Assembly: GCA_020064725.1 (NCBI GenBank)
Contig: JAGTWJ010000017.1
Coordinates: forward strand, 682,001 to 746,000
DNA length: 64,000 nucleotides
From: Drechslerella dactyloides
Taxonomy: Eukaryota; Ascomycota; Orbiliomycetes; Orbiliales; Orbiliaceae
Direction of reading: 5' to 3'
Shown here: positions 34,462 to 45,923 of the stretch, piece by piece
Layout: every line of letters starts with the position of its first letter
How positions within the stretch are numbered: position 1 is the stretch's first letter
The notes under the pieces: generated by a model
Told to the model about the DNA's origin: nothing
What the model saw: the letters and a program-made list of their open reading frames with translations, nothing else
Databases searched by the model: none
Position numbers and translations under genes: made by a program

Positions 34462-37171
34462 GTGTCTCTTCAATGCCGAAGTTCCGTTAAATTCGATTCA
34501 TGGCAAATTTGCGAATGAGAGGCCATCCAAGAGTTACAACTGCAAATCCATCATCAAATTGTGCGCTCACGGTGGACATACGCGCATGCTAATCAACTGA
34601 GAGAGAACAGTCTCGGGGACGCTACCAACATAGGATGCGTATTTGCTGATCGATCATGGCCTGCAAGGGTTAGCTGAGATTTGTGCCGCTATGGAATGAC
34701 ATCCTTTACCCCTCCCTCGACGCAGATTCCCTGCATGTTATCACGTCCCATTATACATATTATACATCCTGTACGGGTATGCCTGGAAAAGCGAAGACAC
34801 CACTACACCACCACCACATATGCGCCTCAGACATAATGACATACCATACTGCCACTCTTAGCGTTCTCCTCTCCAGCCGCATGCCCAAACTAACATTTCG
34901 AACTTGAAAGGACCTAGCACGTATTCCGTCGAGATGGGTATGTCAGAGCTGTAGATGTCTGGGCCCAAACGTTTTAATTGCACGTACGCATGGTGATTGC
35001 TCAACGAATGGCTAATGTAAGTTATGTTTCAAAGTCTGCAGGCACTAAATTTTCACCCGATTCGTGGACGTCATGCGCGGCCACGCTGGGTGATTGGAGC
35101 AATTCCGCTGCAGCCATGGCACTGTTGGCGTGAATTGCGATAGCATGGCAATCACCGTTGTTGGCGTCGACGGAGTGCCTACTTCTCCATACGTATAGCG
35201 TGGAGTCCAACAATTGTACAACCGTGCCCAGGCCCTTCTATGATCAATGAAATTTTATTCTGAGTGGGCCAGGCTATCCAGCAACTATTATTCCACGTTA
35301 TCTGTCAGATTTTAAAATTTAATATACTGCATATTGGACGCGCTCACGTCTATTCATGTGGACCACTCCACCTCAACCTTTTCGACCCGCGCTACAGGAC
35401 GCATTCCCCAATATCACGATAACAACGGCACATGCTCCGGCTTCGAGGGACCTAATATCGGTTGATGTATCAATATCATATCGATTTTGAAACGCTAATC
35501 ATTACGTCAGATGCGATTTCGTTTCCAGCTCGAGCACTCGCAGACGGTAACCTAAAGACCCAGTGACCACCTCCAGCTGCATACAGCCGGGACCCATAGT
35601 TTATCGCCTGTCGTTTCTGCGGACATTCTCCAGATCTCCAGCTTGGATCCCTGAGCTTGGATCACCCGCCGCCGTTAGAACCCGAACCCTACAGCAGACC
35701 TGCACCCACATACCCTAGAGGAACCGGAACAGCTTTGGCCTCCAGAGCTCCACCACTGCGCTCGACCTGCAAGCCTAACTAGAGCGGGGCATCCTAGGTA
35801 CACACTTCGTTTTCGACCTCCTCTATATCCGCCTTCTGGTCTACATAGCCCTCGACTCGCCTGCCCGATACATGTCAACAGGCCGGCGCGGATGGCAGTC
35901 TGGTTTAAATTGGCGGCCCGCATCGAATCGACAAATTAATTAATTAAATTAAATCGCCCTGTCACATCAGCTCGACCACCCATGCTCGCCAGCTCGAGCA
36001 TAAAGGCGTTCGGGTGACACAAAGCCAAATACCAATTACTAGTCATTGACCAAGAGTTCCTGGCCTGTCCGGGCGCTGAATGAATTGCAGTATCACCACG
36101 TAACAACATTCCATTCACTTCTTTTCTCCGATATTAATTTTGAGATATAATCCACGGGATTTCAGTTACGATTCGAGCCCAGTATAAACGTCTGCAGAGC
36201 CCCTTCCGCAATCACATACATTCATCAAAACGGCCACCTTTCCCTGTAAAGGTACCACGCCGGCGCCGTTGATACCTACATCCTGGTACTGTCAATTCTA
36301 GGCTTCAAGAAAATACAACACGTCGATTTAGTCCTTCACATCTGCCCGAAATTCCGTTCCGTGCGAATTCCGTAGGCATTCTACAGGGGCTCAAAGGGTG
36401 GCCGACTTCGTTGTGAAAGGCAATCTTGGTACGGCTTGCAAATTTTCTTTGCGGCTCTTGAACTTCTCCTTGACGACACTGACTAAATTTTGTCTCTCCT
36501 AAGGTTCTCCCGACAAACCCTGACTGGTTGACGATAACTGAGCTGGCCATTATTATAACACAGGCAACCAGCCTTCCATACCCAGGTTGCACAATACATC
36601 CGCTCGTACTGGATTCCGCGTTACCAGCTGCAACATTCCGTCAACGGAGGACACTATATATCGGCTGTAATTTGCGCCACTGGCACTTCCAACCTTACAT
36701 ACACTCTCGTCGCCTAAAAATCAACGGCTAGCTGCACAGTCTAGGGCAGTCTCCCGCGTCGCTTCTAGAAGGAGAGGGCCTGCGTCAATACGAGCAAACA
36801 TATTCCAGAAGGTCTGGGATCACCCGGTCTGTTTAATCTGGATATATCAACCGTTTTACGATACTTTCGACCATTTCAGTGGCAGCCCCGCGAGGAAGTT
36901 CCGCATCGCCGCCGGAGTTGCATCGCGGAGACGGATAGATCGTCTGGAGACTGTTGCGTATAAGCTATCGCATTCGACGCAACCGAGTCGAGGCCTACCT
37001 GCGTCATCGGATGCATGCATGCACCCGGCCCATTATACGTTACTATCGCCAATATCACGCTCCTGAAAGGTTTTGGCGACAATTGGCACACGAGCTGCTA
37101 CCATGATAACCCGTTATAGCTTGGCTTCACGGATCGCTGTGCTTAGTGGGTTCTCCAAGTTACGATCTGTA

Positions 37172-37194
37172 ACCAATTGAGCTGGATATAAAAG
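37172..37194 (+). promoter_or_regulatory. CCAAT and TATA elements of methyltransferase gene
   Basis: A CCAAT motif near 37172 is followed by TATAAAAG at 37187-37194, about 275 bp before the predicted ATG at 37470. This spacing suits a 5' UTR of roughly 250 nt. Confidence 0.45.
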
Positions 37195-37469
37195 ACATCC
37201 CCTTCGCCAGCTGGTTATAGCAGTTTTCTGGCCAAATCCGTACAATTTGTTCGAGAATCCAACAGGGAAACAGCCGTTTCCGATACATTATCATACAACG
37301 TGCAACCACGAGAGATTGATACACGATCGTCCAAGCTGCAGACTTCGAAAACTTTCCATCGCGTCCCCATCCCTCGAAATTCTCTTCTAGCCCTTTTTAC
37401 AAGAATTTACAGGTATCGACATATATGAACACCCATTGCAGCTGCAGCGAGTCGTACCAATCTGTCCTT

Positions 37470-39739
37470 ATGTCGAACCTAGGTGCCCAGGACCCCCACG
37501 TTACAGGTTTTATCGAAGCCGCAGCTGATGATGTAGATGACGACGACAATGGCTACGCTGATTCCACGCTCGGGACCGACGAGTAAGCTGCCCTGTTCTA
37601 TTTTGTCCCTAAAAGGCCCATCCGTGGATCCCTTCTCTAGCCATTCTAGCTGGCCGTTATTCCGGAAAGTTTTCGTATATCCGTCATTCGCACTTTATGC
37701 TCAGTTGTTCACACTAGGCTACGATACCAAATGTACCACCATATCGAGGGTATATCTCGGAAGGCATCACCTGTCCCAGTATCCCAAAGGGTGAGTATTA
37801 ATATATCCCACTTCCATGTACCTGAACTCCTTGCTTTGCGCTTCCGTCCCACAGCATGCCAGCCGTAAATTTCGAATTTACGGAAAGAACGGTGTGTCCG
37901 CAACTAGCTGCGCTGTTATCATTTAATGCAATCCTTTGCACCGGGCCACAGCGATGATCGGCATGCAATGCAATGCAATGTCAGACCTTAGCTTAAATTA
38001 CGTACCTTCTCATTCAAGGAAATCGACCGGCTGAACCTCAAGCATCATTTAACACGACTGCTGTTCGACGGAAAGCTGCACTTTGCTCCGATCCCCAAGA
38101 GCCCGCAGCGGATACTGGATGTGGGGACTGGTTCTGGGAAATGGGCAGTCGACGCTGGTTAGTCCCATAAGTTTTTACAATACCACGAGTTCTTCCCCGC
38201 CCCACAGCTGCGATCCACTAGCTTCTCATTCTGTTTTCTGCCGTATGCATGCAAGCATTCTCGCTCGCTCGCTGTGCTTCCAGAAGCCCGGCAATTGAAG
38301 CGTTCTCCTTCCTTTCCTTTCGTATGCAACGGCTATTCTCGTTCACATATACTCATATGTGTAGTTGAATTGTAAAGCTGCTGGAAGTACATAGGGCGAG
38401 GAATGCAGTGCAGTGCATCGCTATGGCCATGTGGTTATATTTAGCAGAAGCGTATGCTAACCGTTAATCGTACCATCCCGTAATACAAATGGCCAGCGGA
38501 CGAATATCCAATGGCTCACGTTATCGCTACAGACATCGCTCCGCTTCAGCCGACCGTCATCCCACCAAAGTAAGTCCCTCATTATATTGCTGGTAGCCGC
38601 TAGGATTGTTTTACCTCTCGGCTATCGTCATCTTATATCTGCTCTCGCCTGAACTATTATGACGATGAGATGCAACTGGCACAAGAAAACTCTGTACTCG
38701 ACAATCTAGCTTCAGGCCTCCCATTTGCACGGCTCTTCTGCAATCACGTTATTTATCATGCCTGTCTCCCCTCCCCGCATGCGGGTACCGCCTTCGGGAT
38801 ATTTCTCCTCCTCGGAGTATCTCGTGGCCTTTTGACTTCCTTTGACCCATCGTTTGATATATCCTTACCACTATTCCCTGCCCCAGCCCCCGGTTTCGGG
38901 TATATTGTTGCGTTGTTTTTGCCTAGACGCATGCAATAATACCACATCGCTATATCGGCCAGCATCCACATTTACGTACCTGCTTGCCGATGGGCACAAG
39001 AGAAATGTATATATTCCGGCTCGCACAAACTTCTAACCTGCACTTCTGCGGCCCCTCTTTCCCTGTTGGACCCGGGTGGCCGGGTCCTCGGGAAATGGGA
39101 TAGGCGTCCCCCTCATCCCCGCTTCTTTCATTCTGCAGTCTAGAATTCCTGCTCCAGCATGACTACAATAATGCCGACTGGAACCTGCCCCGGAACACCT
39201 TCGACCTGGTCTTCAGTCGCTGGAACCATCTGTACATCGCAGACTGGCGCGCCTTCCTGCGCCACGCGTACACCCTGCTGCGGCCGGGCGGGCACGTTGA
39301 ATTCCACGAGGAGCTGCACGGGTACCATTCCGACGACGAGACTTACACGCCGCAAACGAACCTGTACCGTTGGGCCGCACGGTGCCGGGAAGCCATGTTG
39401 CGGTTCCCTGGCCGCGAGGTCGATCTGACGGCTGAGGAAATCGTGAGTTACATGCGCGAGGCGGGATTCGTGGGCGTGGTGGTACGATGCTACAAAGTGC
39501 CGTTGAACGGGTGGCCGAAGGACGAGAAGTATAAGGAGATTGGACGACTGCATCAAGCGCAGCTGCTGATGATGGTGGAGGATGGTACGAAGATCTTGTT
39601 GAAGAAGGCGCTGGAGGTGGGAGAGGAGGAGAGCATGGGATTAGTGAAGCTGGCGATGACGGATATGAAAAGTCGGGCGATTCATGCGTATCAGAAGGTG
39701 TATGTGATCTATGGGCGGAAACCGGAGTCGGCCTTCTAA
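37470..39739 (+). CDS. LaeA-like SAM-dependent methyltransferase
   Basis: The model joins 37470..37582, 37718..37790, 38019..38157, 38497..38569 and 39139..39739, for 332 residues, the usual size of this family. The acidic N-terminus (DDDDNGYADSTLGTDE) is typical. The Rossmann core begins with IDRLNLKHHLTRLLFDGKL, then SAM motif I ILDVGTGSGKWAVDAA (94-109), motif II region HVIATDIAPLQP, and FDLVFSRWNHLYIADWRAFL followed by LLRPGGHVEFHE. This is the fungal class that includes LaeA and the Llm/Vip proteins, which control development or secondary metabolism; the substrate is unknown. No biosynthetic cluster is seen next to it. Exon 2 is the weakest part. Introns 3 and 4 are large (339 and 569 nt) compared with 43-150 nt elsewhere in this window, so exons may be missing or the gene may carry insertions. 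Confidence 0.75.
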
Positions 39740-40280
39740 TGACCCTGCAGTGTGGCTGGTTCAAAATGTTTGTTAACATTTGCTATGGACTTTTGCTGGC
39801 GCGTTAGCCCTGGATGGCTGGGTAGACTTTAAATTGTCACGACACTCTTGAACTTTTTGAGCCTGTCTTTTGGTCTTTGGATTGGATATAGAAAGCTTGT
39901 ACACTATCTTTCCATGTACTTATGATCTGAATTTACAAATAAGTATCCACGCATTTCTCAGAGGGGTTGTATCAAATGACAATAATTACACATGCAGAAA
40001 GGACTTTTCGAGGAGTTGGGCGCAATTGATCCGTTAACTTTGTCTCGTAAGCCAAATTGCGACGGCTATCAACTAGAAGTCCCAGCTTAAACGCTGGTTC
40101 ACGAAATTCCGGCCTTGGGGAGCCGATCCATGCCGCTGTTTGAAGTGTTACACAGAAGTCAACTAAGGTAAGAATAGAGGAGAAATAGGGACTGGAAAGA
40201 ATGGATAGCAATATGCATAGAAGCCCACATGCTGAATATATTACACTACATCGTTCGGCAATATATGGACATCCCGAGAT
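39740..40280. other. Convergent intergenic region
   Basis: The methyltransferase and UTP23 genes converge here. It contains one isolated family terminus, TTGTCTCGTAAGCC at 40040, with a degenerate opposite arm (GCTGGTTCACGAAAT) near 40093-40107. No gene is seen. Confidence 0.5.
40040..40107. mobile_element. Possible decayed TTGTCTCG-family element
   Basis: TTGTCTCGTAAGCC at 40040-40053 matches the family terminus. GCTGGTTCACGAAAT at the right resembles a mutated opposite arm. The about 68-bp length agrees with the 66-bp copy. Confidence 0.4.
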
Positions 40281-41339
40281 CTAACTATCAGAGTCGTTAT
40301 TGCCTGCTGTATCAAGTTTTGAGGCGGCGGCATGCGTCCGTTTCCTCTTCCTCTTGGCTTTAGGTACCCCGTCGGCGTCCTGGCCATCTGTGTCCTTCGT
40401 CTGTCTTACTGGCTTTGACGCAAGACCCGGTTTCTTCTTCTTTTTCTTCAGCATACTCAGCGGATTTGGCTGTTTTTTGCCGTATACCTTCTTCTTCTTT
40501 GCAGCAGTGGCTTTAACTTCTTCCTGCTCACCGGCCTCGTCTCCAGATCCCTTACTATCCGAATCGGAGTCCTCCTCCATCGGTTCATCGTCATCTCTCT
40601 TCCGCTTCCTTCCCACCGTCTCTTTAAGCCCGCTTCTCAGCTTTCCTTTCTCTTCCCGCTCCCGCCAGGTGGTTGTCGCCTCGCTCATTTGGTCGAGGAC
40701 CATCACGCTGCGCGTGATATGGATACCCGGAACACCGGGATATTCGCGAAATTCATCTCGGATCTTCAAGTCGTCCGTCGCAACAACGTAGCGGTGCTTG
40801 TTGGGTATCGGGGCGTCTTTGGATGGGATAACAACGGAGAGGAGGCAGTCGAGCGGCGAGAGAGCTGGGTCGCTGATAGAATGGTCGCAGCGGCGGCGCT
40901 CGAAGGTTTTGGCGAGGTTGATTAACGGCTGGTTATCTGTGGCGTAGAGGTGGCGTATGCAGCATTGAGTTATCACTAGCCATGGCATGGCAACGTTAGT
41001 CAAATGGGATTCCTGCATAGTGGTAGAGGTTTGGTGAAGGCGTACTGGGCTTGACTTTGCCTTGGAGTGTACGCTCCAGGCCGGCGGCTAGATCCATCTT
41101 GAACTTGGCGGCATCTTGGATTATTGAAGGATCAACTAGATAAAAGGTCGTATTAGCAAGTGCATAGACCCATGCGATATCCATGGGACTGTCCAGGATA
41201 TACGAGCATGATGGCGATGAGCATGAGCAGGGCAGCGTAAAGCATACCTACCGAGTACCTGGTACGGTTCGCGGAATCCGAAGCTGTGGGCGTAGACCGC
41301 CATTAGCTTGCGGTAGGCTTTGGACCGCTTGCCCCTCAT
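40281..41339 (-). CDS. utp23: rRNA-processing factor Utp23
   Basis: Minus-strand exons 41252..41339, 41046..41135 and 40281..40975 encode 290 residues. The start MRGKRSKAYRKLMAVYAHSFGF continues into FREPYQVLVD, and the next block is AAKFKMDLAAGLERTLQGKVKP, both characteristic of Utp23. A PIN-like domain follows, with a Cys/His cluster (CCIRH at about 64-68, CDH at about 89-91) matching the zinc-binding motif of the family. The segment HRYVVATDDLKIRDEFR, then GVPGIHI, ends the domain. The C-terminal ~110 residues are Lys/Arg- and Asp/Glu-rich, with several nuclear-localisation-like runs such as KKKKKK. Utp23 acts in the nucleolus in the small-subunit processome and is needed for release of snR30 in yeast. 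It is longer than the yeast protein (254 residues) because of this tail. Confidence 0.92.
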
Positions 41340-43841
41340 CGTGAAGTAATCGGGACGGACACCGGCGACGCTTCCTGTTGGTGATTGCGATGCGGCCGTG
41401 GGCAGTGACGTTGGAGATGCGATGCGCGCGAGTTTTGAAATTTTGCGACGGCAGAAACCAGTCGGCCGAAAGAGGAATTTCCAGTGGATCACGTAACACA
41501 GACACAACAACACGGTTTCCAGCATGCATCAGAAATGTAGTTTTGGTTCCCGTTCCCAGAGTATGTACGATGATACGCGGGCCTCTGCAGCCGCAGGATT
41601 GCGCTCCGAGATCGACTGTTTTTCGGGGATCAAAGGTAGCTGTATCTCCGCGGACGAAGACGCATGACTCTTGCTAAGGCGCGGCTGTGTCCTAGAAAAC
41701 AGGGAATCCATTGCATTGTGGATCTGGATTCCAAGGTTTCCAACTTACTCGTTGACAAACTTTACGTCGGCGGCGGGATGAACGGTGGTTACACAGGCCA
41801 GAACTGGTTTATTCGCTCCACCAGGCCCTCATTATCGGTGCCAATGTGGTTGGCACATAGATTTTTCCAATCAATCTCCATATCGTCTGGTTCCATGTCT
41901 TGTGTCGGCGACAATTCGATCGATTATGTTACTGGCTGCTACATGCTACTAGGGGAAGTGCATCGGTATACAATTATGTGCAGAAGTATGCTTCAACCGC
42001 GATCGATCGTGATCACAGCTTAGTATTTCGGAATCAGATCTTAATGAGCATTATGACATAACGTTATATGTTTATACATTTTTCGATACAGCCGGAACTT
42101 GAGATCGATCTCCGCTCGCCTCGATCACTAATTACGTGACAATCGTATCATCGGTTAACGGTTATTCTTTTTTAAAACAAAAAACCCTAAGACATTACGA
42201 GATGCTCAGACGGCAAATTTTTTAACGATCAAAACGTGCAGAGGGCTGGCCAGTTGGAGTAAACCTGATATGACGAAGCTGCGATAGATCTAGAAAGCTC
42301 TTTTTTTAATTAGGGCAAGTTTTTAGGCATATCACCAATATTCTAACGAACTGGACTCTCGATACAGGGGGCCTTTTTTTTTTTTTTGCAGACTGGATGT
42401 CAGACCAGATTTCCGGGATCCGGAGTGTCGGATACACCACGCCGTTGGCAGGAGCTCGCGATCGCCGACATCATTGCATCGATATACCGACCTAGTCGAC
42501 AGTCTCAAATGATATCCGTATCAACACAACATGCTATCATCGGCCATTGACGCCATTCGTTCCTGCACTACGTTATCACACACTCGCACGTATATCGGTA
42601 ACGTCAGGGCCCTTGAACAAAAGGATGGTGACTCTGTCTAAGCCGAGAAATTTCAAATTTGGTCGCCGAACCCAACCGTACACAATACTCGGCCGGTCCA
42701 AGAACGCCGAGATATCTAGTTACATGCTGTTTCGGCAGTTCCATTGCGGTTACGTATGTATACTAGACTATTCTTGGTCCTACCCGGGTTCAAGGAACCC
42801 AAAATGAAGAGTGTCCCACAGCAAAGCCAGCTTCATGGTGTGCAGTGTGAGCTTAAGAATTGGCTTGATATTCTGAAAAGGAAGATCAAGAACTCGCTTA
42901 TACTACTGTTGGCGCAGGCGTCCAGACCATCGTCGCGTCGACGGTTGGTCCCGGTGTGTTGGATATGATCTGTAACGGTGACTGGATCCATGGAGAGACG
43001 CCGCAAGACATTGCAAAGGGCAGCCACCAAGGATGGGTAAGGGACCATCCGCGTGTGACCTGACACTCGGGACTATACCTGACAGATAGACAGTAGTAAC
43101 TCAAAGCGCTTAAGCGCCGCGTAGGGGAGACAAAAAACCGGATTTTTCTAGCAAGCAAAGATCGCCGGGCCGGAAGCTGCGGTCCGGTTTGGTGAGTGTT
43201 CGAGAGAAGCGGGACGGATGGCCATGGTGTTGTGGCCGTTGCGTTCTGGACCGCTACAGCCGGGCCAGCAATGTTTTGTTTTATTAATAACCTGGTGTAA
43301 TATAGGAAAACTAACTACAAATGTGCTTGTAATAACTACGAAATGCATAGTCCAGGACGCCGTCATATCACAATGATACGTTGGTGCCAATTATGAGACG
43401 CAGTTCCCTGCACCCGCAGCCCGAGATGGAAGCGCAAGTGAAGTTATATCACATTTTCTTGAGATCTTTCGTCATCCGTTATAATAGATTATTTGCCCTA
43501 CGTATAGACTAGTCTTGGAATGCTAACCACCGGCCAATGGGAGCTACTTCCGCAACGTACTATGCGTGTAGATGTGATATTACATTAGACCCTTAATTAC
43601 AGTACCGAGTACTTGTAGTATGCTGAGATGCTTGCTACATTACGTGCCTCGGTAGAGTCTGATAGCGTTACGTCTACGCCTTGCAATTGCAAACACTCGA
43701 GGCGGTATTGCTTATCTGGATATGCTGACATAGAGTTGAGTGTCTTAACTTTGTATGCATGTTCTACCCGAGTATACTTGTATGGTATACATTCATAAAG
43801 TAGCTACCAACTCAGCACTGCGATCCTTAATTACTTGATGA

Positions 43842-44240
43842 TTAAGCTCGCTGATCCTCGTCGTTGAAGGGCTCCCGTTGAAGCAGGAACAGCTGTTCAT
43901 CAGGCGTCTCTCGCAGATTAATAATTGATTGCCATAATGGCCGCCGTATACGGCGCCACAACGCAAGGATGGAGAGTTTGTACTTGTGGCATGCAAGGAC
44001 GGCAGCCGGAAAATTGACGTTGCACAAAGCTTGCAAAGCCAGATCTTGGAATCTTGAGCAGCGGACAGCGGTGTCGACAACGGCTCGATCCTTGGAAGAC
44101 AGCCCGTCATGTAGGAAGGAACAGGCATTAGGATCAATCGACTGGCTGGCTTCTTTTGCTCCTTCTCGCGACTTCCATCTCATGGGCCGACGTGCACCAC
44201 ATATACGTATACGCAGGTATCGGTCCCCCAAACTTATCAC
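43842..44240 (-). CDS. Possible short gene or exon of unknown function
   Basis: The frame encodes up to 132 residues; a better start may be the ATG at 44183. The C-terminal ~100 residues look like real protein: DGLSSKDRAVVDTAVRCSRF, then QDLALQALCNVNFPAAVLA, CHKYKLSILALWRRIRRPLW and LRETPDEQLFLLQREPFNDE. They have a balanced helix-forming composition, few rare codons and an acidic end. No domain is recognised. A second suggestive minus-strand frame at 44680-44871 begins MDLAWHPITIDGGPLTCMSA and could be a 5' exon of the same gene, but I could not join the two with convincing splice sites. It may be a decayed gene. Confidence 0.3.
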   Translation of the reverse strand: MISLGDRYLRIRICGARRPMRWKSREGAKEASQSIDPNACSFLHDGLSSKDRAVVDTAVRCSRFQDLALQALCNVNFPAAVLACHKYKLSILALWRRIRRPLWQSIINLRETPDEQLFLLQREPFNDEDQRA

Positions 44241-45917
44241 GCCGGCAGCACCCTTTTGTCATTTGACATTACGATCGACACATGGTAATCCCTAAATCGC
44301 CGAGACGGTATCTCGTCCTGCAACAGCGATATGCACATGCATGCGTTGGCGGACGTGGGGAGCCCACCCCCAGCCGATCCGGCTCACGCATTATTATTCC
44401 ATGCATCTTATCAAGTACATGTTGCTTTTATAATTAGGTCCTTGAGTGATGTGAGGACGGAATAGTGGAGAAGAGGGCAACTTGACTTTGCCATGTAACT
44501 ACTTACTTACTGGTACGTACGGTTACCAGCGCCATGGGCTCGTGGGCGGCTGCCTTTGTTTTCGTCTTGGACTAAAAGTGATTCATAAGCCTGGTTTGGT
44601 TTGCCGATTCGGAACAATCATGGGGATGGCAAGTTTGTCGTGACTTCGATTCGTATACGTTTAAATTTGGATACGGAATTTAGTTCCCAATCCTGCAGCA
44701 AGCGGGTTCCATCGAGAAGCCATCGAAAGGCAGAAAGACCTCGCGATAATAACCCGGGTGGTGTCGGCCTGCGGCTTTTCTTTCGTTCTTTCTTGCTTCC
44801 TCGAGCTCGGGTGCGCTCATGCAGGTTAGCGGTCCGCCGTCGATGGTGATGGGATGCCACGCCAGGTCCATGGGCTATGCTAGGCTATCGCGTTTCGTAT
44901 TTCGAATCAATAAGGCGGACTTTGGACACACCCCTCCGCAAGGTCGAGAGGTCCGCCTCGTTTTTTTTTGCTGGCCGACGTAGGGGGAAAAGGAGGGCAG
45001 CCGAGCGGGACTATGCCCGTTTGGGGACATGGGGCTCGGAGCTGTCCAATCACGAGTCGCGGGACCCTGCAACGTCCCACTCGAAGGGCTGCCTGCGGCC
45101 CAAGTCCAAGCAGGTTTCTGCTGGCTGGCTTGCATGATGCTGTGGCCTGACGACCAGGCCGTGCTGAGTTCACTCGAGTACTTCGTACGTACTCTATCAC
45201 AGCTTGAACGGCGGGACGACTGGCGAAAGGTTACTTGCGTGTGCACCTGTTCGTCGACGGGAGGTGTGAAAACAAGAACCGGAATATCAATACCTAGCGC
45301 CGGACCATGGCAGATTGCTTGCGATCGAAGGTCCAGGGACACAGCGGAACGGTTTCTTGGTCGGGATTCGTTCTGACATTCTGGAGCTCGCTTAAGCCCC
45401 CTCGTTGGATGGGTTCCCCACCAGGCCTGAGCTTTTGCGCATCGTCATCATGCCCTTCCCTTCCCTCCCTTCCCCGTGCGGTCATGCATACGCTGCCGGC
45501 AATGACAGCCGTGCCCAGGCTACGTCGCTTGGACGTAAGTTTGGCCGGGCTAGTTGGTTACTTGGATGGATCAGATGGATAGCATTGCAGACGACGAGAG
45601 TTTGGGGGTGGCCTGCCCCAACCCAGCACATATTAACTGATCCTTTGCGTGAGGGAAATTGGCCAATAGCCAAAGGGCAGCGCCATGGCCGGCCAGCCTG
45701 GTGACCCAGTCCCTTCCTCATTGCAGTATTCATCCTGCTCCCTTCCCAGCGGGTTTAGCTCGGCCGCTCCCTCGCACACTGGCGGCACCCGTGTGGAATC
45801 AGACGAATTAGCTGCCATCGGGCACTTCCTACGGCCGCTGCCCTGGCCCAATATAATATCCCCAAGGTCGTTTCCGCGCAAGTCCGTCGATCACTGGGAG
45901 CACTGACGACGGCGAGG

Positions 45918-45923
45918 TATAAG
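45918..45923 (+). promoter_or_regulatory. TATAAG element, possible distal promoter of zinc-finger gene
   Basis: GAGGTATAAGACC followed by a C-rich, CACC-containing stretch resembles a fungal core promoter. No coding frame follows until 47886, so it may start a long 5' leader. This is inference. Confidence 0.3.

Larger units (their letters stand above)
27316..37469. other. Ten-kilobase gene-poor region
   Basis: No gene with a recognisable domain or splice pattern was found on either strand; open frames are at most ~200 codons. It contains TCTG repeats in the SLA1 3' region (27468-27490), a cluster of small inverted-repeat elements (28.3-31.5 kb), an (AT)10 run, a GGCTGGCG triplication (34438-34461) and the promoter of the methyltransferase gene at its right end. 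An ORF at 32695-33012 with a hydrophobic start is too weak to call. Confidence 0.5.

Noticed and set aside
37470..41339. Secondary-metabolite gene cluster around the LaeA-like methyltransferase
   Set aside because: No polyketide synthase, NRPS, terpene cyclase, P450 or transporter is nearby. The neighbour is the ribosome-biogenesis gene UTP23.
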